Shown: positions 1 to 9,009 of the stretch, piece after piece
Position numbering within the stretch: position 1 is the stretch's first letter
How the letters are laid out: each line of letters starts with the position of its first letter
Source of the DNA: Paenibacillus sp. MSJ-34
GTDB taxonomy: Bacteria > Bacillota > Bacilli > Paenibacillales > Paenibacillaceae
Direction: 5' to 3'
DNA length: 64,000 nucleotides
Assembly: GCF_018918005.1 (NCBI RefSeq)
Contig: NZ_JAHLPR010000008.1
Coordinates: 80,612-144,611 of the forward strand
Translations under genes and position numbers: made by a program
Notes under the pieces: generated by a model
What the model was told of the DNA's origin: nothing
The model's input: the letters and a program-made list of their open reading frames with translations, nothing else
Database searches by the model: none

Positions 1-2046
1 AACAACGGCAGCGCCCTGGATGTTCTTCAGGCGATTCTAAGCGAAGACGGCAAAAAAGTGACTCTCGTTACGGAACCGCAGGACGGAGGCTATCAATATA
101 CGTTAACGGTTGACGGAAATGTGAAGCATTTCGTCGCGCTGGCCGCCGACAATACGCAGCCGCGCGTCGTATCGGTCGAAGCGAAGGCGGGCTATATTGT
201 GGAACTGACCTTCTCGGAGCGGGTCGATGAAAGTTCGGCGACGGAAAAAACGAATTACTCGATCAACAACGGCTTGACCGTGCACAGCGCGGATCTTTCC
301 TCCGACGGCAAAAAAGTGACCTTGCTGACTTCGGCGCAGCGCGACGACCGGCGTTACGCCATTACGATCTATAACATAGCCGATCAAGCCGGAAATGTGA
401 TGGAACCGGTGACGCTCTATTTCGGCGAGAAAGTGGATACGACGCCGCCGACTGTTCGTCATGTCGTACCCGGCGCGAATGCGGTAACGATCTATTTCAG
501 CGAAAGATTGAACCGGGAAACGGCGGAAGCGGTGTCGAATTATTACGTAAGCGGCAATTTGGGATATCCCGCGAATCTCGTTTATGACGATTCGCAAATG
601 AGCGTCAAGCTGACGACATTGGATCAGACGCCCGGCAAAATTTACGAAATTACGATCAACAACGTGAAAGACCGCGCCGGAAACGAGATCAAATCGAATA
701 CGAAAGCTTCGTTTGTCGGCATCGGATCGGATCAGCACCGAATCAGGCTGCAATCGATCCGCGCGGTCGATTCCAATACGATCGAGCTTGCATTCGATAA
801 AGATTTGACGTCGAACGACGTGTCGAATTTGAAAGTGGACATTTTACGCGACAACAACGCTTCGGTCTCGATGCGGGGATGGAGCGCGTACGTCCATCCG
901 CAAACGGATAAAAAGAAGGTAAGAGTACAATATCGTACGAATGACGAGCCCAATCCTTCCTTGTTCCGCGGCGGACATATTTATTTCGCTTCCGCCTCCG
1001 GCATATCGGGGCTCGATACCCGGGACGACGCGAACGTAAGATTGTTTGCCGGAACGGACCGGAGCAACGCGGATCCGTATATTTCCAATGCGAAGGCGGT
1101 AAATAGCACCCAACTGCAAATTTGGTTCAGCGAGCCGGTCAAAAACGTCGCGAAATCATCCTTCACGGTCAAAACCGCCGACGGCACGCCGATTCACGTC
1201 GTCAGCGATTCGGTGGGCGACAAGCGGAAAGTAGTCACGGAAGTTACCCTGCAACTGGCGACGCCGCTCCAATCCGGGCAAACCTATTATATGACGATTG
1301 ACCGTCAAATTACGGATGCGGCCGGCTGGAACGGAATGAGAGCGCCGGACGGTTCGTCGCCTTATGTCATCGCTTTTGCCGGGGTAGGCGACGCGAATGC
1401 CGCGCCGAGAATAATCGGCGCCGCGCCCATCGACCGTTACAACTTCGAGATTGCTTTCAGCGAACCGGTTGTCAATAGCGGGTCGGGGCCTTATACATTA
1501 TGGAACGAGACGGACAATACTTCCATCAATTTAAAGAATGGGGATAATGCAACATTGGTCGAATCGCAGGATCGGACGAAATTAACGGTCAAACTGCATG
1601 CGGACGCGGTGCCTCCGCTTCAGGCGGGAAAAACTTACACCGTTCTATACGATGCGGATGGCGGAAGGATCGTCGATTTGCAAGGGAAACCGTTCGACGT
1701 GGCTGAAAAGGCGAATTCGGCGAGATTCAAAGGCGTAAACAAAGAGAACGAGCGCCCGTTCATTAAAAAAATAGAAGCTGAAGGGACAAAAATAAAGATA
1801 ACGTTCAGCGAAAACATCTGGGGATATAAAAACGAGAACGATTATTTCGACATTGTCGTGAACGGCCAAACGGTAACGCCTGCCTGGGGTTCGATCAAAG
1901 ACGGCAAGGCGATTACGCTGACGGTGCCGAAAATGCCGAAAGGCAAATTCGCAAGCTTGCGGGTTTCCGCCGCGGGAGCGGAACAATTGAAGGACGAGAA
2001 CCGGCAAGCACCGTCCACGGATTGGTACAATTTCGGCACAAAATAA
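1..2046 (+). CDS. Ig-like repeat surface protein, 5'-truncated by the window edge
   Basis: The reading frame is open from base 1, so the true start lies outside the window; a GTG at 58 is internal. The visible 680 or so residues are a chain of beta-rich units of roughly 100 residues. Each opens with a variant of the SbsA/Big_5 Ig-like signature: LTFSERV, IYFSERL, LAFDKDL, IWFSEPV, IAFSEPV and ITFSENI. Such domains are typical of S-layer or other large exported proteins that present adhesive or enzymatic modules. No S-layer homology (SLH) anchor, transmembrane segment or sortase signal is seen at the C-terminus, so any anchor would be in the missing N-terminal part. The repeats are diverged, which argues against recent tandem duplication. 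A strong terminator follows immediately. Surface location is inferred from the family. Confidence 0.8.
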   Translation, partial: NNGSALDVLQAILSEDGKKVTLVTEPQDGGYQYTLTVDGNVKHFVALAADNTQPRVVSVEAKAGYIVELTFSERVDESSATEKTNYSINNGLTVHSADLSSDGKKVTLLTSAQRDDRRYAITIYNIADQAGNVMEPVTLYFGEKVDTTPPTVRHVVPGANAVTIYFSERLNRETAEAVSNYYVSGNLGYPANLVYDDSQMSVKLTTLDQTPGKIYEITINNVKDRAGNEIKSNTKASFVGIGSDQHRIRLQSIRAVDSNTIELAFDKDLTSNDVSNLKVDILRDNNASVSMRGWSAYVHPQTDKKKVRVQYRTNDEPNPSLFRGGHIYFASASGISGLDTRDDANVRLFAGTDRSNADPYISNAKAVNSTQLQIWFSEPVKNVAKSSFTVKTADGTPIHVVSDSVGDKRKVVTEVTLQLATPLQSGQTYYMTIDRQITDAAGWNGMRAPDGSSPYVIAFAGVGDANAAPRIIGAAPIDRYNFEIAFSEPVVNSGSGPYTLWNETDNTSINLKNGDNATLVESQDRTKLTVKLHADAVPPLQAGKTYTVLYDADGGRIVDLQGKPFDVAEKANSARFKGVNKENERPFIKKIEAEGTKIKITFSENIWGYKNENDYFDIVVNGQTVTPAWGSIKDGKAITLTVPKMPKGKFASLRVSAAGAEQLKDENRQAPSTDWYNFGTK

Positions 2047-2050
2047 AAAA

Positions 2051-2095
2051 CGAAAGCCTTGGGGCGCGGCAACGCCTTGGGGCTTTCGTTTTTTT
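2051..2095 (+). terminator. Intrinsic terminator of the Ig-like protein gene
   Basis: CGAAAGCC and GGCTTTCG form the outer stem, GGCG/CGCC the inner stem, and a run of seven T follows. It starts five bases after the stop codon. Confidence 0.85.
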
Positions 2096-2108
2096 CTCTT
2101 CCATTCAT

Positions 2109-2160
2109 GGTATACTGGTAGTACAGTTTAATACAGTTTGGACGGAAGAGGTGGTACAGT
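2109..2160 (+). promoter_or_regulatory. Extended -10 promoter and TACAGT direct repeats before ytoI
   Basis: TGGTATACT (2109-2117) is an extended -10 element; no good -35 is visible. Three TACAGT copies follow at 2122, 2132 and 2155, the first two exactly 10 bp apart. The downstream protein begins with a winged-helix DNA-binding domain, so these could be autoregulatory sites. That link is inference. Confidence 0.4.
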
Positions 2161-3501
2161 ATGGATTCCCATCATGAATCGTTGACGAAGCACGAGCAAT
2201 TGCTGCAGCATATTCAAAGCTTGGAGATCGGCACGAAAATATCGGTGCGCAAATTGGCCAAGGAGATGAATGTTAGCGAAGGAACGGCATATCGGGCGGT
2301 TAAGGAAGCGGAGAGCATCGGATATGTCGTGACGAAAGAACGGATCGGAACGGTGCGCGTCGAGAAGAAGGCGCGAAGCGCGTCGGATTATTTAACGCTC
2401 GCCGAAGTGGTCGACATCGTGGAAGGCCATGTGCTCGGAGGCAACAAAGGGCTTGACAAACCGCTCCATAAATACGTGATCGGCGCGATGGAACTGGACG
2501 CGATGGTGCGGTATATTTACGAAGGCAGCCTGTTGATCGTAGGGAACCGCAACAACGCTCACCGGCTCGCATTGGAGCAAGGCGCCGGCGTACTCATTAC
2601 GGGAGGCTTCGGCACGAGCAGGGAAAACATCCGGATTGCCGACGCGCTCGAGCTTCCGATCATTTCCTCGCGGCACGATACGTTTACCGTCGCTTCGCTC
2701 ATCAACCGGGCGCAGTTCGATCGGCTGATCAAGAAAAAAATTATGATGATCGAGGACATCGTCACGCTGCAATCCAAGATGCATGTGTTGAAAACGAGCA
2801 GCAACATCGCGGAGTTCGAGCAGCTGCGCGAGCGGACCGGCAATTCCCGCTTTCCCGTCGTCGACGAATGGAACCGTGTGATCGGCATCATTACGTACAA
2901 GGATATTATCGGGGCGAAAGCGAAGGGCGAGCAGACGATCGAGAAATATTTGACCCGCAACCCGATTACCGTTACGCTCAACACGTCGTTGGCCTCGGCC
3001 GCGCATATTATGATGTGGGAAGGTATCGAACTGCTGCCGGTCGTCGACCGCAACCGGAAGCTGATCGCGGTCATTACGCGCAAGGAAGTGCTGAAAGCGA
3101 TGCGCGATTCGCATCGGCAGCCGCAGCTTGGAGAGACGTTCGAGGATTTAATATGGAACGGGATCGAAGAGGTGAGGGACGAGCAAGGCAATTTGTTCTT
3201 CCAGGGGCATATTACGCCGCAAATGGCCAATGAATTGGGGATGGTGTCCGAAGGTATACTGACGACGATTATGACGCAGGCGGCATACCGCGCCGTGAAA
3301 GATTTGCGCAAATACGAGCATGTGCTCGAAAATATGACGACCTATTTCGTGCGTCCGATACAAATCGATCACGAAATCGTCATTCGGCCGCACATGATCG
3401 AGGTCGGGCGGAAGTTTTGCAAGCTCGATGTAGGCGTGTACCACGACAGGCAGTTAATGTGCAAAGCGATGATGACCGCGCAGGCGATCGACGAAACGTA
3501 G
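2161..3501 (+). CDS. ytoI: YtoI-like DRTGG/CBS/hotdog-domain regulator
   Basis: A 446-residue protein with four recognisable parts. Residues 1-70 are a GntR-like helix-turn-helix (VRKLAKEMNVSEGTAYRAVK). Residues 75-185 are a DRTGG domain, and 190-310 a pair of CBS motifs that usually bind adenine nucleotides (FPVVDEWNRVIGIITYKDI, LLPVVDRNRKLIAVITRKEV). Residues 325-440 are a hotdog thioesterase-like domain. Length and order match B. subtilis YtoI, whose gene also lies beside ytpI, ytrH, ytrI and dnaE. Its function is not established; the layout suggests a transcription factor sensing an adenylate or acyl-CoA-like ligand. The ATG is preceded by AGAGGTGG. Several TACAGT repeats precede it. It is convergent with ytpI. 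Confidence 0.85.
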   Translation: MDSHHESLTKHEQLLQHIQSLEIGTKISVRKLAKEMNVSEGTAYRAVKEAESIGYVVTKERIGTVRVEKKARSASDYLTLAEVVDIVEGHVLGGNKGLDKPLHKYVIGAMELDAMVRYIYEGSLLIVGNRNNAHRLALEQGAGVLITGGFGTSRENIRIADALELPIISSRHDTFTVASLINRAQFDRLIKKKIMMIEDIVTLQSKMHVLKTSSNIAEFEQLRERTGNSRFPVVDEWNRVIGIITYKDIIGAKAKGEQTIEKYLTRNPITVTLNTSLASAAHIMMWEGIELLPVVDRNRKLIAVITRKEVLKAMRDSHRQPQLGETFEDLIWNGIEEVRDEQGNLFFQGHITPQMANELGMVSEGILTTIMTQAAYRAVKDLRKYEHVLENMTTYFVRPIQIDHEIVIRPHMIEVGRKFCKLDVGVYHDRQLMCKAMMTAQAIDET

Positions 3502-3645
3502 AGGCTGCGGCCCGGAACGTCCGGCATCCGGGACAAGCCGAGGGGGCGCGGGGCTAACGTTCTATCGTTTAGACATTCCGTCATTTTGCATTCGCTCTTT
3601 GGAAACCGTCCTTCTTGCCCCCTTGCCTTCCTGCATTCTTGCACC

Positions 3646-3830
3646 TAACGGTAAATGCTGGAGCTAATTCGATCATATGGAGAGAGAAAAGGCAATTAAC
3701 GGTATTTTGCGGCGGTAATCTTGAGCGGATGCGACGAAAAGGTTGATCTGCAATGGATTAGCGGCAGTTTTTACCGTAATATGTCCTATAGCCGATCAAG
3801 CGGCCAATTAGCTCCGCATTTTGGAGCTAT
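3646..3830. repeat. Long nested imperfect palindrome between ytoI and ytpI
   Basis: Within the roughly 390 bp non-coding gap, two pairs of inverted arms are nested. The outer pair is GGAGCTAATT (3660-3669) with GATC at 3671, against AATTAGCTCC (3806-3815) with GATC at 3794. The inner pair is around 3691-3720 against 3751-3780 (ACCGCCGC-like versus AGCGGC, with ACGGTA versus TACCGT). The size and mirror layout resemble a small non-autonomous mobile or REP-like element, but no transposase-type end or target duplication was identified. The rest of the gap (3502-3645) shows nothing else. Confidence 0.45.
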
Positions 3831-3888
3831 TCCGAAAGGTGGGGGGACGAACTGCTCGCCATCCCGCTTTTTCGGCTAGCCAGCGATT

Positions 3889-3921
3889 ACAACCGCCGGA
3901 GCGATTCGCTCCGGCGGTTGT
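3889..3921. terminator. Strong hairpin between convergent ytoI and ytpI
   Basis: A perfect 15-bp stem (ACAACCGCCGGAGCG, loop ATT, CGCTCCGGCGGTTGT) abuts the ytpI stop codon. T-runs are weak on both sides, so it may terminate poorly or act mainly as an RNA 3'-end stabiliser. Confidence 0.6.
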
Positions 3922-3922
3922 C

Positions 3923-4219
3923 TTAAGCTTTGATTCGTTTGTAATGGCTATGGTTGCGAATGCCTGCGAAAATATTGAACAGCCCGATCACCATAAAGAC
4001 GGCGCCGATAATAACGCGCAGCGTAGAGCCGCTGAACATGAACATTTGAATGATCGCCAGGATGACGAGCAACAATCCCATAAATATATTCATCTTCGAC
4101 ATATTCAGGCCGCGCACCCGGGGATCGGCCGCCCGCCGGAACTTGAAGCTGTATACGACGGAACCTATCAAGGCGGCTACCGCCAAAAAGTATAGTACCG
4201 ATTCAATCGTTTCAATCAT
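3923..4219 (-). CDS. ytpI: YtpI-like small membrane protein
   Basis: A 98-residue protein with three hydrophobic helices (about 5-25, 42-62, 66-86), a basic loop between the first two (KFRRAADPRVRG) and a basic tail (HSHYKRIKA). Size, topology and location beside ytoI, ytrH and ytrI match the YtpI family, whose role is unknown. It reads towards ytoI, whereas in B. subtilis the order is similar but orientations differ. GGAGTGCTCCCCGC precedes the ATG. Likely monocistronic: about 90 bp separate it from ytrI upstream. Confidence 0.8.
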   Translation of the reverse strand: MIETIESVLYFLAVAALIGSVVYSFKFRRAADPRVRGLNMSKMNIFMGLLLVILAIIQMFMFSGSTLRVIIGAVFMVIGLFNIFAGIRNHSHYKRIKA

Positions 4220-4308
4220 GCGGGGAGCACTCCTTTTTTCTCGACAACGTTTGTATATTGTTTGCTAGTAACGATTGTATCATAAAAGTGCTAAAGGAAG
4301 TCAAACCG

Positions 4309-4794
4309 CTAACGGGGCATAGTTTCGCGGACTTCGACCCAGATCTGCAGCAATCCCGCGTTGGCGAGCATCGTCCTGACGCGCACCTCGTAATTTTTTT
4401 CGCGGACAGCGTACGTTTTTTTGTCCAGCAACCGCCTGACCAGCTTGCTGTCGGAACTGATTTTGAAAATATCGCGTCCGTGGAAAATGTCCAACTCATC
4501 GATCAGACGCCCTTTAATTTCGGTCTCGGTCACTTTATCGAGCTCGCCGTTATTTTCCACATATACGCGAATTTCAGAGATGACCATCTGATTGTCTTTA
4601 TATTTATTCAATTCTTTAATTTCATTTTCGTAATGCTGGTTCTGCGTTTTTAGATCGATGTTGATCGCGTAGAGCTTCGTCACGGTGACATGGAAGATGG
4701 CGTTGTAAACGATCGCCCCCGCGATCATGCCTAAAGCGAATACCGCGAGCGATTGCAGCAAGCCGCTGTAACGGGAGAACTGCGGCACTCTCAT
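4309..4794 (-). CDS. ytrI: Sporulation membrane protein YtrI
   Basis: A 161-residue protein: a short cytoplasmic end, one transmembrane helix (about 14-36, LAVFALGMIAGAIVYNAIF), a coiled-coil-like stretch (LKTQNQHYENEIKELNKYKD), and a compact C-terminal domain ending in a beta-rich VRVRT...WVEVRE segment. This is the YtrI pattern. In B. subtilis ytrH and ytrI belong to the sigma-E regulon and are needed for efficient sporulation. Here it begins three bases after the ytrH stop, so the two are co-transcribed. The start is an ATG inside the inter-gene GGGAAAGGGGATAAACG context, which supplies the ribosome binding site. Confidence 0.85.
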   Translation of the reverse strand: MRVPQFSRYSGLLQSLAVFALGMIAGAIVYNAIFHVTVTKLYAINIDLKTQNQHYENEIKELNKYKDNQMVISEIRVYVENNGELDKVTETEIKGRLIDELDIFHGRDIFKISSDSKLVRRLLDKKTYAVREKNYEVRVRTMLANAGLLQIWVEVRETMPR

Positions 4795-4797
4795 CGT

Positions 4798-5124
4798 TTA
4801 TCCCCTTTCCCGGCAAATCCAGGCTACAAGCTCCGTCCCCATATGCGCTCCGAGAAAGGCGAATAAAATATATAAAATTTGCTTGATTGCCGGCGATAAA
4901 TTGCCGTCGAGGAAATTGCTTTCGATCACCCGCATCGGATCGATCGTCCCGCCGACGGCGGCTGCGAGCGCCCAAATTTTCAATTGCTTCGATACGGCTA
5001 CCATGGTCAGCGCCGGGGACTGCAGCGTCAGAACGGCGGCAATGCCGCCGAGCATCGCTCCGCCGATCACGATGCCGAACGCGATAAAATAATCGAGCAA
5101 AGCCCTGGTAATAAATTGTGACAT
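4798..5124 (-). CDS. ytrH: Sporulation protein YtrH
   Basis: A 108-residue hydrophobic protein with three or four predicted membrane helices (about 12-32, 40-55 weak, 80-98). It carries the family-typical LLDYFIAFGIVIGGAMLGGIAAVLTLQ-like start and ends GTELVAWICRERG. It is the first gene of the ytrH-ytrI pair. GTGAGGTG lies about 11 bases before the ATG. It diverges from dnaE with about 160 bp between. A sigma-E promoter is expected from the known regulon, and CATATATT on this strand resembles a -10, but no properly spaced -35 was found, so none is called. Confidence 0.85.
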   Translation of the reverse strand: MSQFITRALLDYFIAFGIVIGGAMLGGIAAVLTLQSPALTMVAVSKQLKIWALAAAVGGTIDPMRVIESNFLDGNLSPAIKQILYILFAFLGAHMGTELVAWICRERG

Positions 5125-5221
5125 AGCGCTATTTGCACCTCACTTGACTATAAAATGGGCGGAACCGGCTTGTACGCGGGGTTCCTTACTCTAATATATG
5201 TGGGCTTTGTCCCTCCTAGTA

Positions 5222-5230
5222 TGCTAAAAT
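5222..5230 (+). promoter_or_regulatory. Candidate extended -10 for dnaE
   Basis: TGCTAAAAT is an extended -10 motif 53 bp before the chosen dnaE start. No convincing -35 is present. This is the only promoter-like element in the ytrH/dnaE intergenic region on this strand. Confidence 0.35.
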
Positions 5231-5282
5231 AGGAACGTAAAGAAAGTTTTGCGGGATGATTGGAAGAAAGGAAGAGCGGAGC

Positions 5283-8200
5283 ATGGGCGGATTTGTACAT
5301 TTGCATGTTCATAGCGAATACAGCTTGCTCGACGGGGCGGCGCGCATTGAAGAGTTGGTAGCCGAAGCCGCGAACTGCGGCATGAAGGCGCTCGCTTTGA
5401 CCGATCACGGCGTCATGTACGGAGCGATCCCTTTCTATAAAGCTTGCAAAGCGCACGGCATCAAGCCGATTATCGGCTGTGAAGCGTATTTGACGACAGG
5501 TTCCATGAAAGATAAGGGGACGCGCAAGGAAAATCCGATATATCATCTCATTTTGCTGGCCAAGAACGAGCAAGGATACCGCAATTTAATGAAACTGTGC
5601 TCGCTCGGGCATCTGGAAGGCTTTCATTATAAACCGCGAATCGATTTGAACGCGCTCAAGCAATATGCGGAAGGCTTGGTATGCTTAAGCGCTTGCTTAG
5701 GCGGCGAAATCCCGCAGCATTTGCTTCATGGACGCGTAGACGAAGCGAGGCAAGCCGCCGTCCGCTACAAGGAAATATTCGGCGAAGACTTCTATTTGGA
5801 ACTGCAGGATCACGGGTTGCCGGAGCAAAAGCGGGTCAATGAGGCGTTGATCGGGCTAAGCCGCGAGACGGGCATCCCCCTTGTAGTCACGAACGATGTG
5901 CACTATGTACGGCCTGCGGATGCCGCCGTACAGGATGTGCTGATATGCATCGGCACCGGGAAGACGATCGACAGCGACGACCGGTTGCGCATAACGACGG
6001 ATCAACTGTATTTGAAACACGGGACGGAGATGTCCCGCTTATTCCCGCATGTGCCGGAAGCGATCGCCAATACGGAACGGATTGCGGAACGATGCAATCT
6101 GGAGCTGCAATTCGGGAAGGCGATATTGCCCGCATTCGAACCGATTCCGGACGGCTTGACGGCGGCGGCGTATTTAAGCCTCCTGTGCGAGGAAGGGTTG
6201 CAGCGGCGGTACGGCAATACGGAAGCATGGCTTTCCGAGACGTTCCGCGAACAGGCAAGGCAGCGGCTTCGGTACGAACTGGACACGATCGAGCGGATGG
6301 GATTTTCCGATTATTTTCTGATCGTATGGGATTTCATTCGTTTCGCACATGAACACGGAATTGTGACCGGGCCGGGAAGAGGCTCGTCGGCAGGCAGCCT
6401 GGTCGCCTACGTATTGCGGATTACCGATGTGGACCCGATTGGTTACAAGCTGCTGTTCGAGCGTTTCCTTAACCCGGAGCGGATCACGATGCCGGATATC
6501 GATATCGATTTCAGCGACGAACGGCGCGATGAAGTAATTGCTTATGTAACGGACAAATACGGAGCCGGCCATGTGGCGCAAATTATTACGTTCGGAACGA
6601 TGGCGGCGCGGGCGGCGGTGCGCGATGTCGGCCGGGTGCTTAATATGCCGTTCGGCGAGGTGGACAAGACGGCGAAAATGATTCCGGGCTACCCCGGGGT
6701 AACGATCGAAGAGGCGCTTCGCACTAGTCCCGAGCTTCAAGCGCTGCGAGGGCAAAACGCCCGCGTCTCGGAATTGATCGACATGGCGGTCCGGGTCGAG
6801 GGAATGCCGCGGCACGCATCGACGCATGCCGCGGGCGTCGTCATTTCGCGCGAGCCGCTGACGCATTACGTGCCGTTGCAGGAAGGCTCGGAAGCGGCGC
6901 CGCTCACGCAATATTCGATGGAGCATTTGGAGGCGATCGGCCTGTTGAAGATGGATTTTCTCGGGCTGCGCACGCTCTCGATCATCGAACGCACTTTGAA
7001 CTGGCTGGAAGAACAGGCGGGTTCGAAGATCGATTTTCATGACGTGCCGGACGACGATCCCGCTACGTACGAACTGCTCGGCCGCGGCGCGACGACCGGC
7101 GTGTTCCAGCTCGAATCGGCCGGAATGCGCAGGGTGTTGCGCGACTTGAAGCCTTCGTCGTTCGAAGACATCATCTCCGTCGTGGCGCTGTACCGGCCGG
7201 GACCGATGGAATTTATCCCGAAATTCATTCAGGCCAAGCACGGGCTGATCGAAATCGAGTATCCGCATGAGGCGTTGAAGCCGATACTGGCGGATACGTA
7301 CGGAATTATCGTATATCAGGAGCAAATTATGCAGATCGCTTCGACGATGGCGGGCTTTTCGCTCGGCGAAGCCGATTTGCTGCGCCGCGCCGTATCGAAG
7401 AAAAAACGGGAAGTGCTGGACGAAGAGCGGGCGCACTTCGTGAAAGGGAGCGTCGCACAGGGATTTGCGGAGGAGGAAGCCAACCGCGTATACGATATGA
7501 TCGTCCGCTTCGCGGATTACGGATTTCCGCGGGCGCATGCGGCGGCATACGCCGTGCTGGCGTTTCAAACCGCGTACCTTAAAGCGCATTATCCGGTGCA
7601 ATTTATGGCGTCGATGTTGACCGCGGTCATGGGCAGCCATCGCAAAGTGGCCGAATATGTCGACGAATGCAGGCGCATGGGCATCGATGTGCTGCCGCCG
7701 GACGTGAACGAAAGCGGCACGCTGTTTACTCCGGTCGCGGCCGGCGCAGGCGCGGCGATCCGCTTCGGGCTGGCGGCGATCAAGAACGTCGGGACGCAGG
7801 CGATCGAAACCATATTGCAAGAGCGCAAGGAACGCCCGTACGACAGTTTGCTGGACTTCTGCCGCCGCGTCGATTTGCGCGTATGCAACAAACGGGTGCT
7901 CGAATCGCTCATTCAAGCGGGAGCTTTCGATTCATTGCCGGGGCATCGCGCGCAGCTCATCGCCATGCTGGACGAGACGGTCGAAGCGGCGGTGAAATGG
8001 CGCAAAGAGCGGGAAGACTTGCAAATCCAACTGTTCGGCTTCGTCGAAACGAATAATTGGACGATCGAATATCCCGACATAAGAGTCTATTCGGCCGCGC
8101 AGCAATTGGAGTTTGAACGGGAATTGCTCGGCTTGTACATTTCGGGACATCCGCTGGACGAACATGACGAACTGCTCGACGCTTTAGGAATCGACCGTAT

Positions 8201-8876
8201 GGTCGATCTGGCGGAAGCGCCGGATGGGAGCGAGACCGTCGTAGCGGGCATGGTCGTCTCGCTCAAGACGATTACGACGAAACAGGGCAAAGCGATGGCT
8301 TTCATCGAGCTGGAGGATCGCGTCGTCCGCACCGAAGTCGTCCTGTTCCCGGAAGTTTGGAAGCGCCGTTCGGCGCTCGTCGGGAAGGGCAGGCTGCTCG
8401 CCGTCAGGGCCAAGCTCCAGCATCAAGACGAAGAATATAAGCTGCTGGCGGACGACGTCGCTCCGCTGGAACGGGGGGCAGCGGAAGCGCTGCTGCACCC
8501 CCGGCGCCGTTCCGCCGCCGGAGGGGGAGCGGTGCGTTCGAGCGGGCAGCCTGCGCGTTCGGAAACGCCGTCCCGTCCCGCCGGTCCGGCCGAAGCGAAG
8601 GGGGCGCAGCCGCAGGCGGCCCGAACCGGCACAAGGCCGCCCAAGCCTGGCCAGCGCGTCTACATTAAGATCGGGGCGGCGCAGGAAACGGCGCATATCT
8701 TATCGCGCTTGCAGACGCTCCTGCTCGGACACCCCGGGCCGATGGATACGGTGCTGTTCTACGAGCGAAGCCAGAAAGCGCTCGGCCTAAGCGGCGCTTA
8801 CCGGGTCAAGCCTTCCCCGGAATTGTTCCGGGAGATCGAGGAGATGCTCGGCAGGGGCACCGTCAAGGTGAAATGA
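5283..8876 (+). CDS. dnaE: DNA polymerase III alpha subunit DnaE
   Basis: Catalytic subunit of a replicative DNA polymerase. In Firmicutes DnaE extends primers before PolC takes over. The chosen ATG at 5283 follows AAAGGAAG at good spacing and begins MGGFVHLHVHSEYSLLDGA, the PHP-domain start; an in-frame ATG at 5256 would only add nine residues. Visible parts: PHP domain (about 1-280, HVHSEYS and TDHGVMYGAIP), polymerase core with the metal-binding PDIDIDFSD at residues 404-412, tandem helix-hairpin-helix region, and OB-fold (about 980-1060). A basic, Ala/Pro/Gly-rich linker (about 1070-1130) precedes the last domain. At 1197 residues it is slightly longer than the usual 1110-1170 because of that linker. 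Confidence 0.95.
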   Translation: MGGFVHLHVHSEYSLLDGAARIEELVAEAANCGMKALALTDHGVMYGAIPFYKACKAHGIKPIIGCEAYLTTGSMKDKGTRKENPIYHLILLAKNEQGYRNLMKLCSLGHLEGFHYKPRIDLNALKQYAEGLVCLSACLGGEIPQHLLHGRVDEARQAAVRYKEIFGEDFYLELQDHGLPEQKRVNEALIGLSRETGIPLVVTNDVHYVRPADAAVQDVLICIGTGKTIDSDDRLRITTDQLYLKHGTEMSRLFPHVPEAIANTERIAERCNLELQFGKAILPAFEPIPDGLTAAAYLSLLCEEGLQRRYGNTEAWLSETFREQARQRLRYELDTIERMGFSDYFLIVWDFIRFAHEHGIVTGPGRGSSAGSLVAYVLRITDVDPIGYKLLFERFLNPERITMPDIDIDFSDERRDEVIAYVTDKYGAGHVAQIITFGTMAARAAVRDVGRVLNMPFGEVDKTAKMIPGYPGVTIEEALRTSPELQALRGQNARVSELIDMAVRVEGMPRHASTHAAGVVISREPLTHYVPLQEGSEAAPLTQYSMEHLEAIGLLKMDFLGLRTLSIIERTLNWLEEQAGSKIDFHDVPDDDPATYELLGRGATTGVFQLESAGMRRVLRDLKPSSFEDIISVVALYRPGPMEFIPKFIQAKHGLIEIEYPHEALKPILADTYGIIVYQEQIMQIASTMAGFSLGEADLLRRAVSKKKREVLDEERAHFVKGSVAQGFAEEEANRVYDMIVRFADYGFPRAHAAAYAVLAFQTAYLKAHYPVQFMASMLTAVMGSHRKVAEYVDECRRMGIDVLPPDVNESGTLFTPVAAGAGAAIRFGLAAIKNVGTQAIETILQERKERPYDSLLDFCRRVDLRVCNKRVLESLIQAGAFDSLPGHRAQLIAMLDETVEAAVKWRKEREDLQIQLFGFVETNNWTIEYPDIRVYSAAQQLEFERELLGLYISGHPLDEHDELLDALGIDRMVDLAEAPDGSETVVAGMVVSLKTITTKQGKAMAFIELEDRVVRTEVVLFPEVWKRRSALVGKGRLLAVRAKLQHQDEEYKLLADDVAPLERGAAEALLHPRRRSAAGGGAVRSSGQPARSETPSRPAGPAEAKGAQPQAARTGTRPPKPGQRVYIKIGAAQETAHILSRLQTLLLGHPGPMDTVLFYERSQKALGLSGAYRVKPSPELFREIEEMLGRGTVKVK

Positions 8877-9009
8877 CGGGACGCGTTCGCAAGCCGTCCG
8901 CCGATTCGCTTGAGACATAGATTTCGCCTGGCAACAAAAAAAGAATGAACATTTGCCCCTTTCCCGGCATACATTTAGTTACAGTCTAATTGGACAGGGG
9001 GAAATAGCA

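Noticed and set aside
2392..3114. Long minus-strand open frames inside ytoI, dnaE, polA, phoR and others
   Set aside because: These frames (up to about 580 codons within dnaE) lie opposite well-supported genes, lack ribosome binding sites and family signatures, and follow from codon bias.
5125..5255. Sigma-E promoter for ytrH-ytrI
   Set aside because: CATATATT on the minus strand resembles a -10 but no -35 lies at the required distance.
5256..5282. Upstream ATG for dnaE
   Set aside because: It would add nine residues before the conserved MGGFVHLHVH start and has a poorer ribosome binding site.
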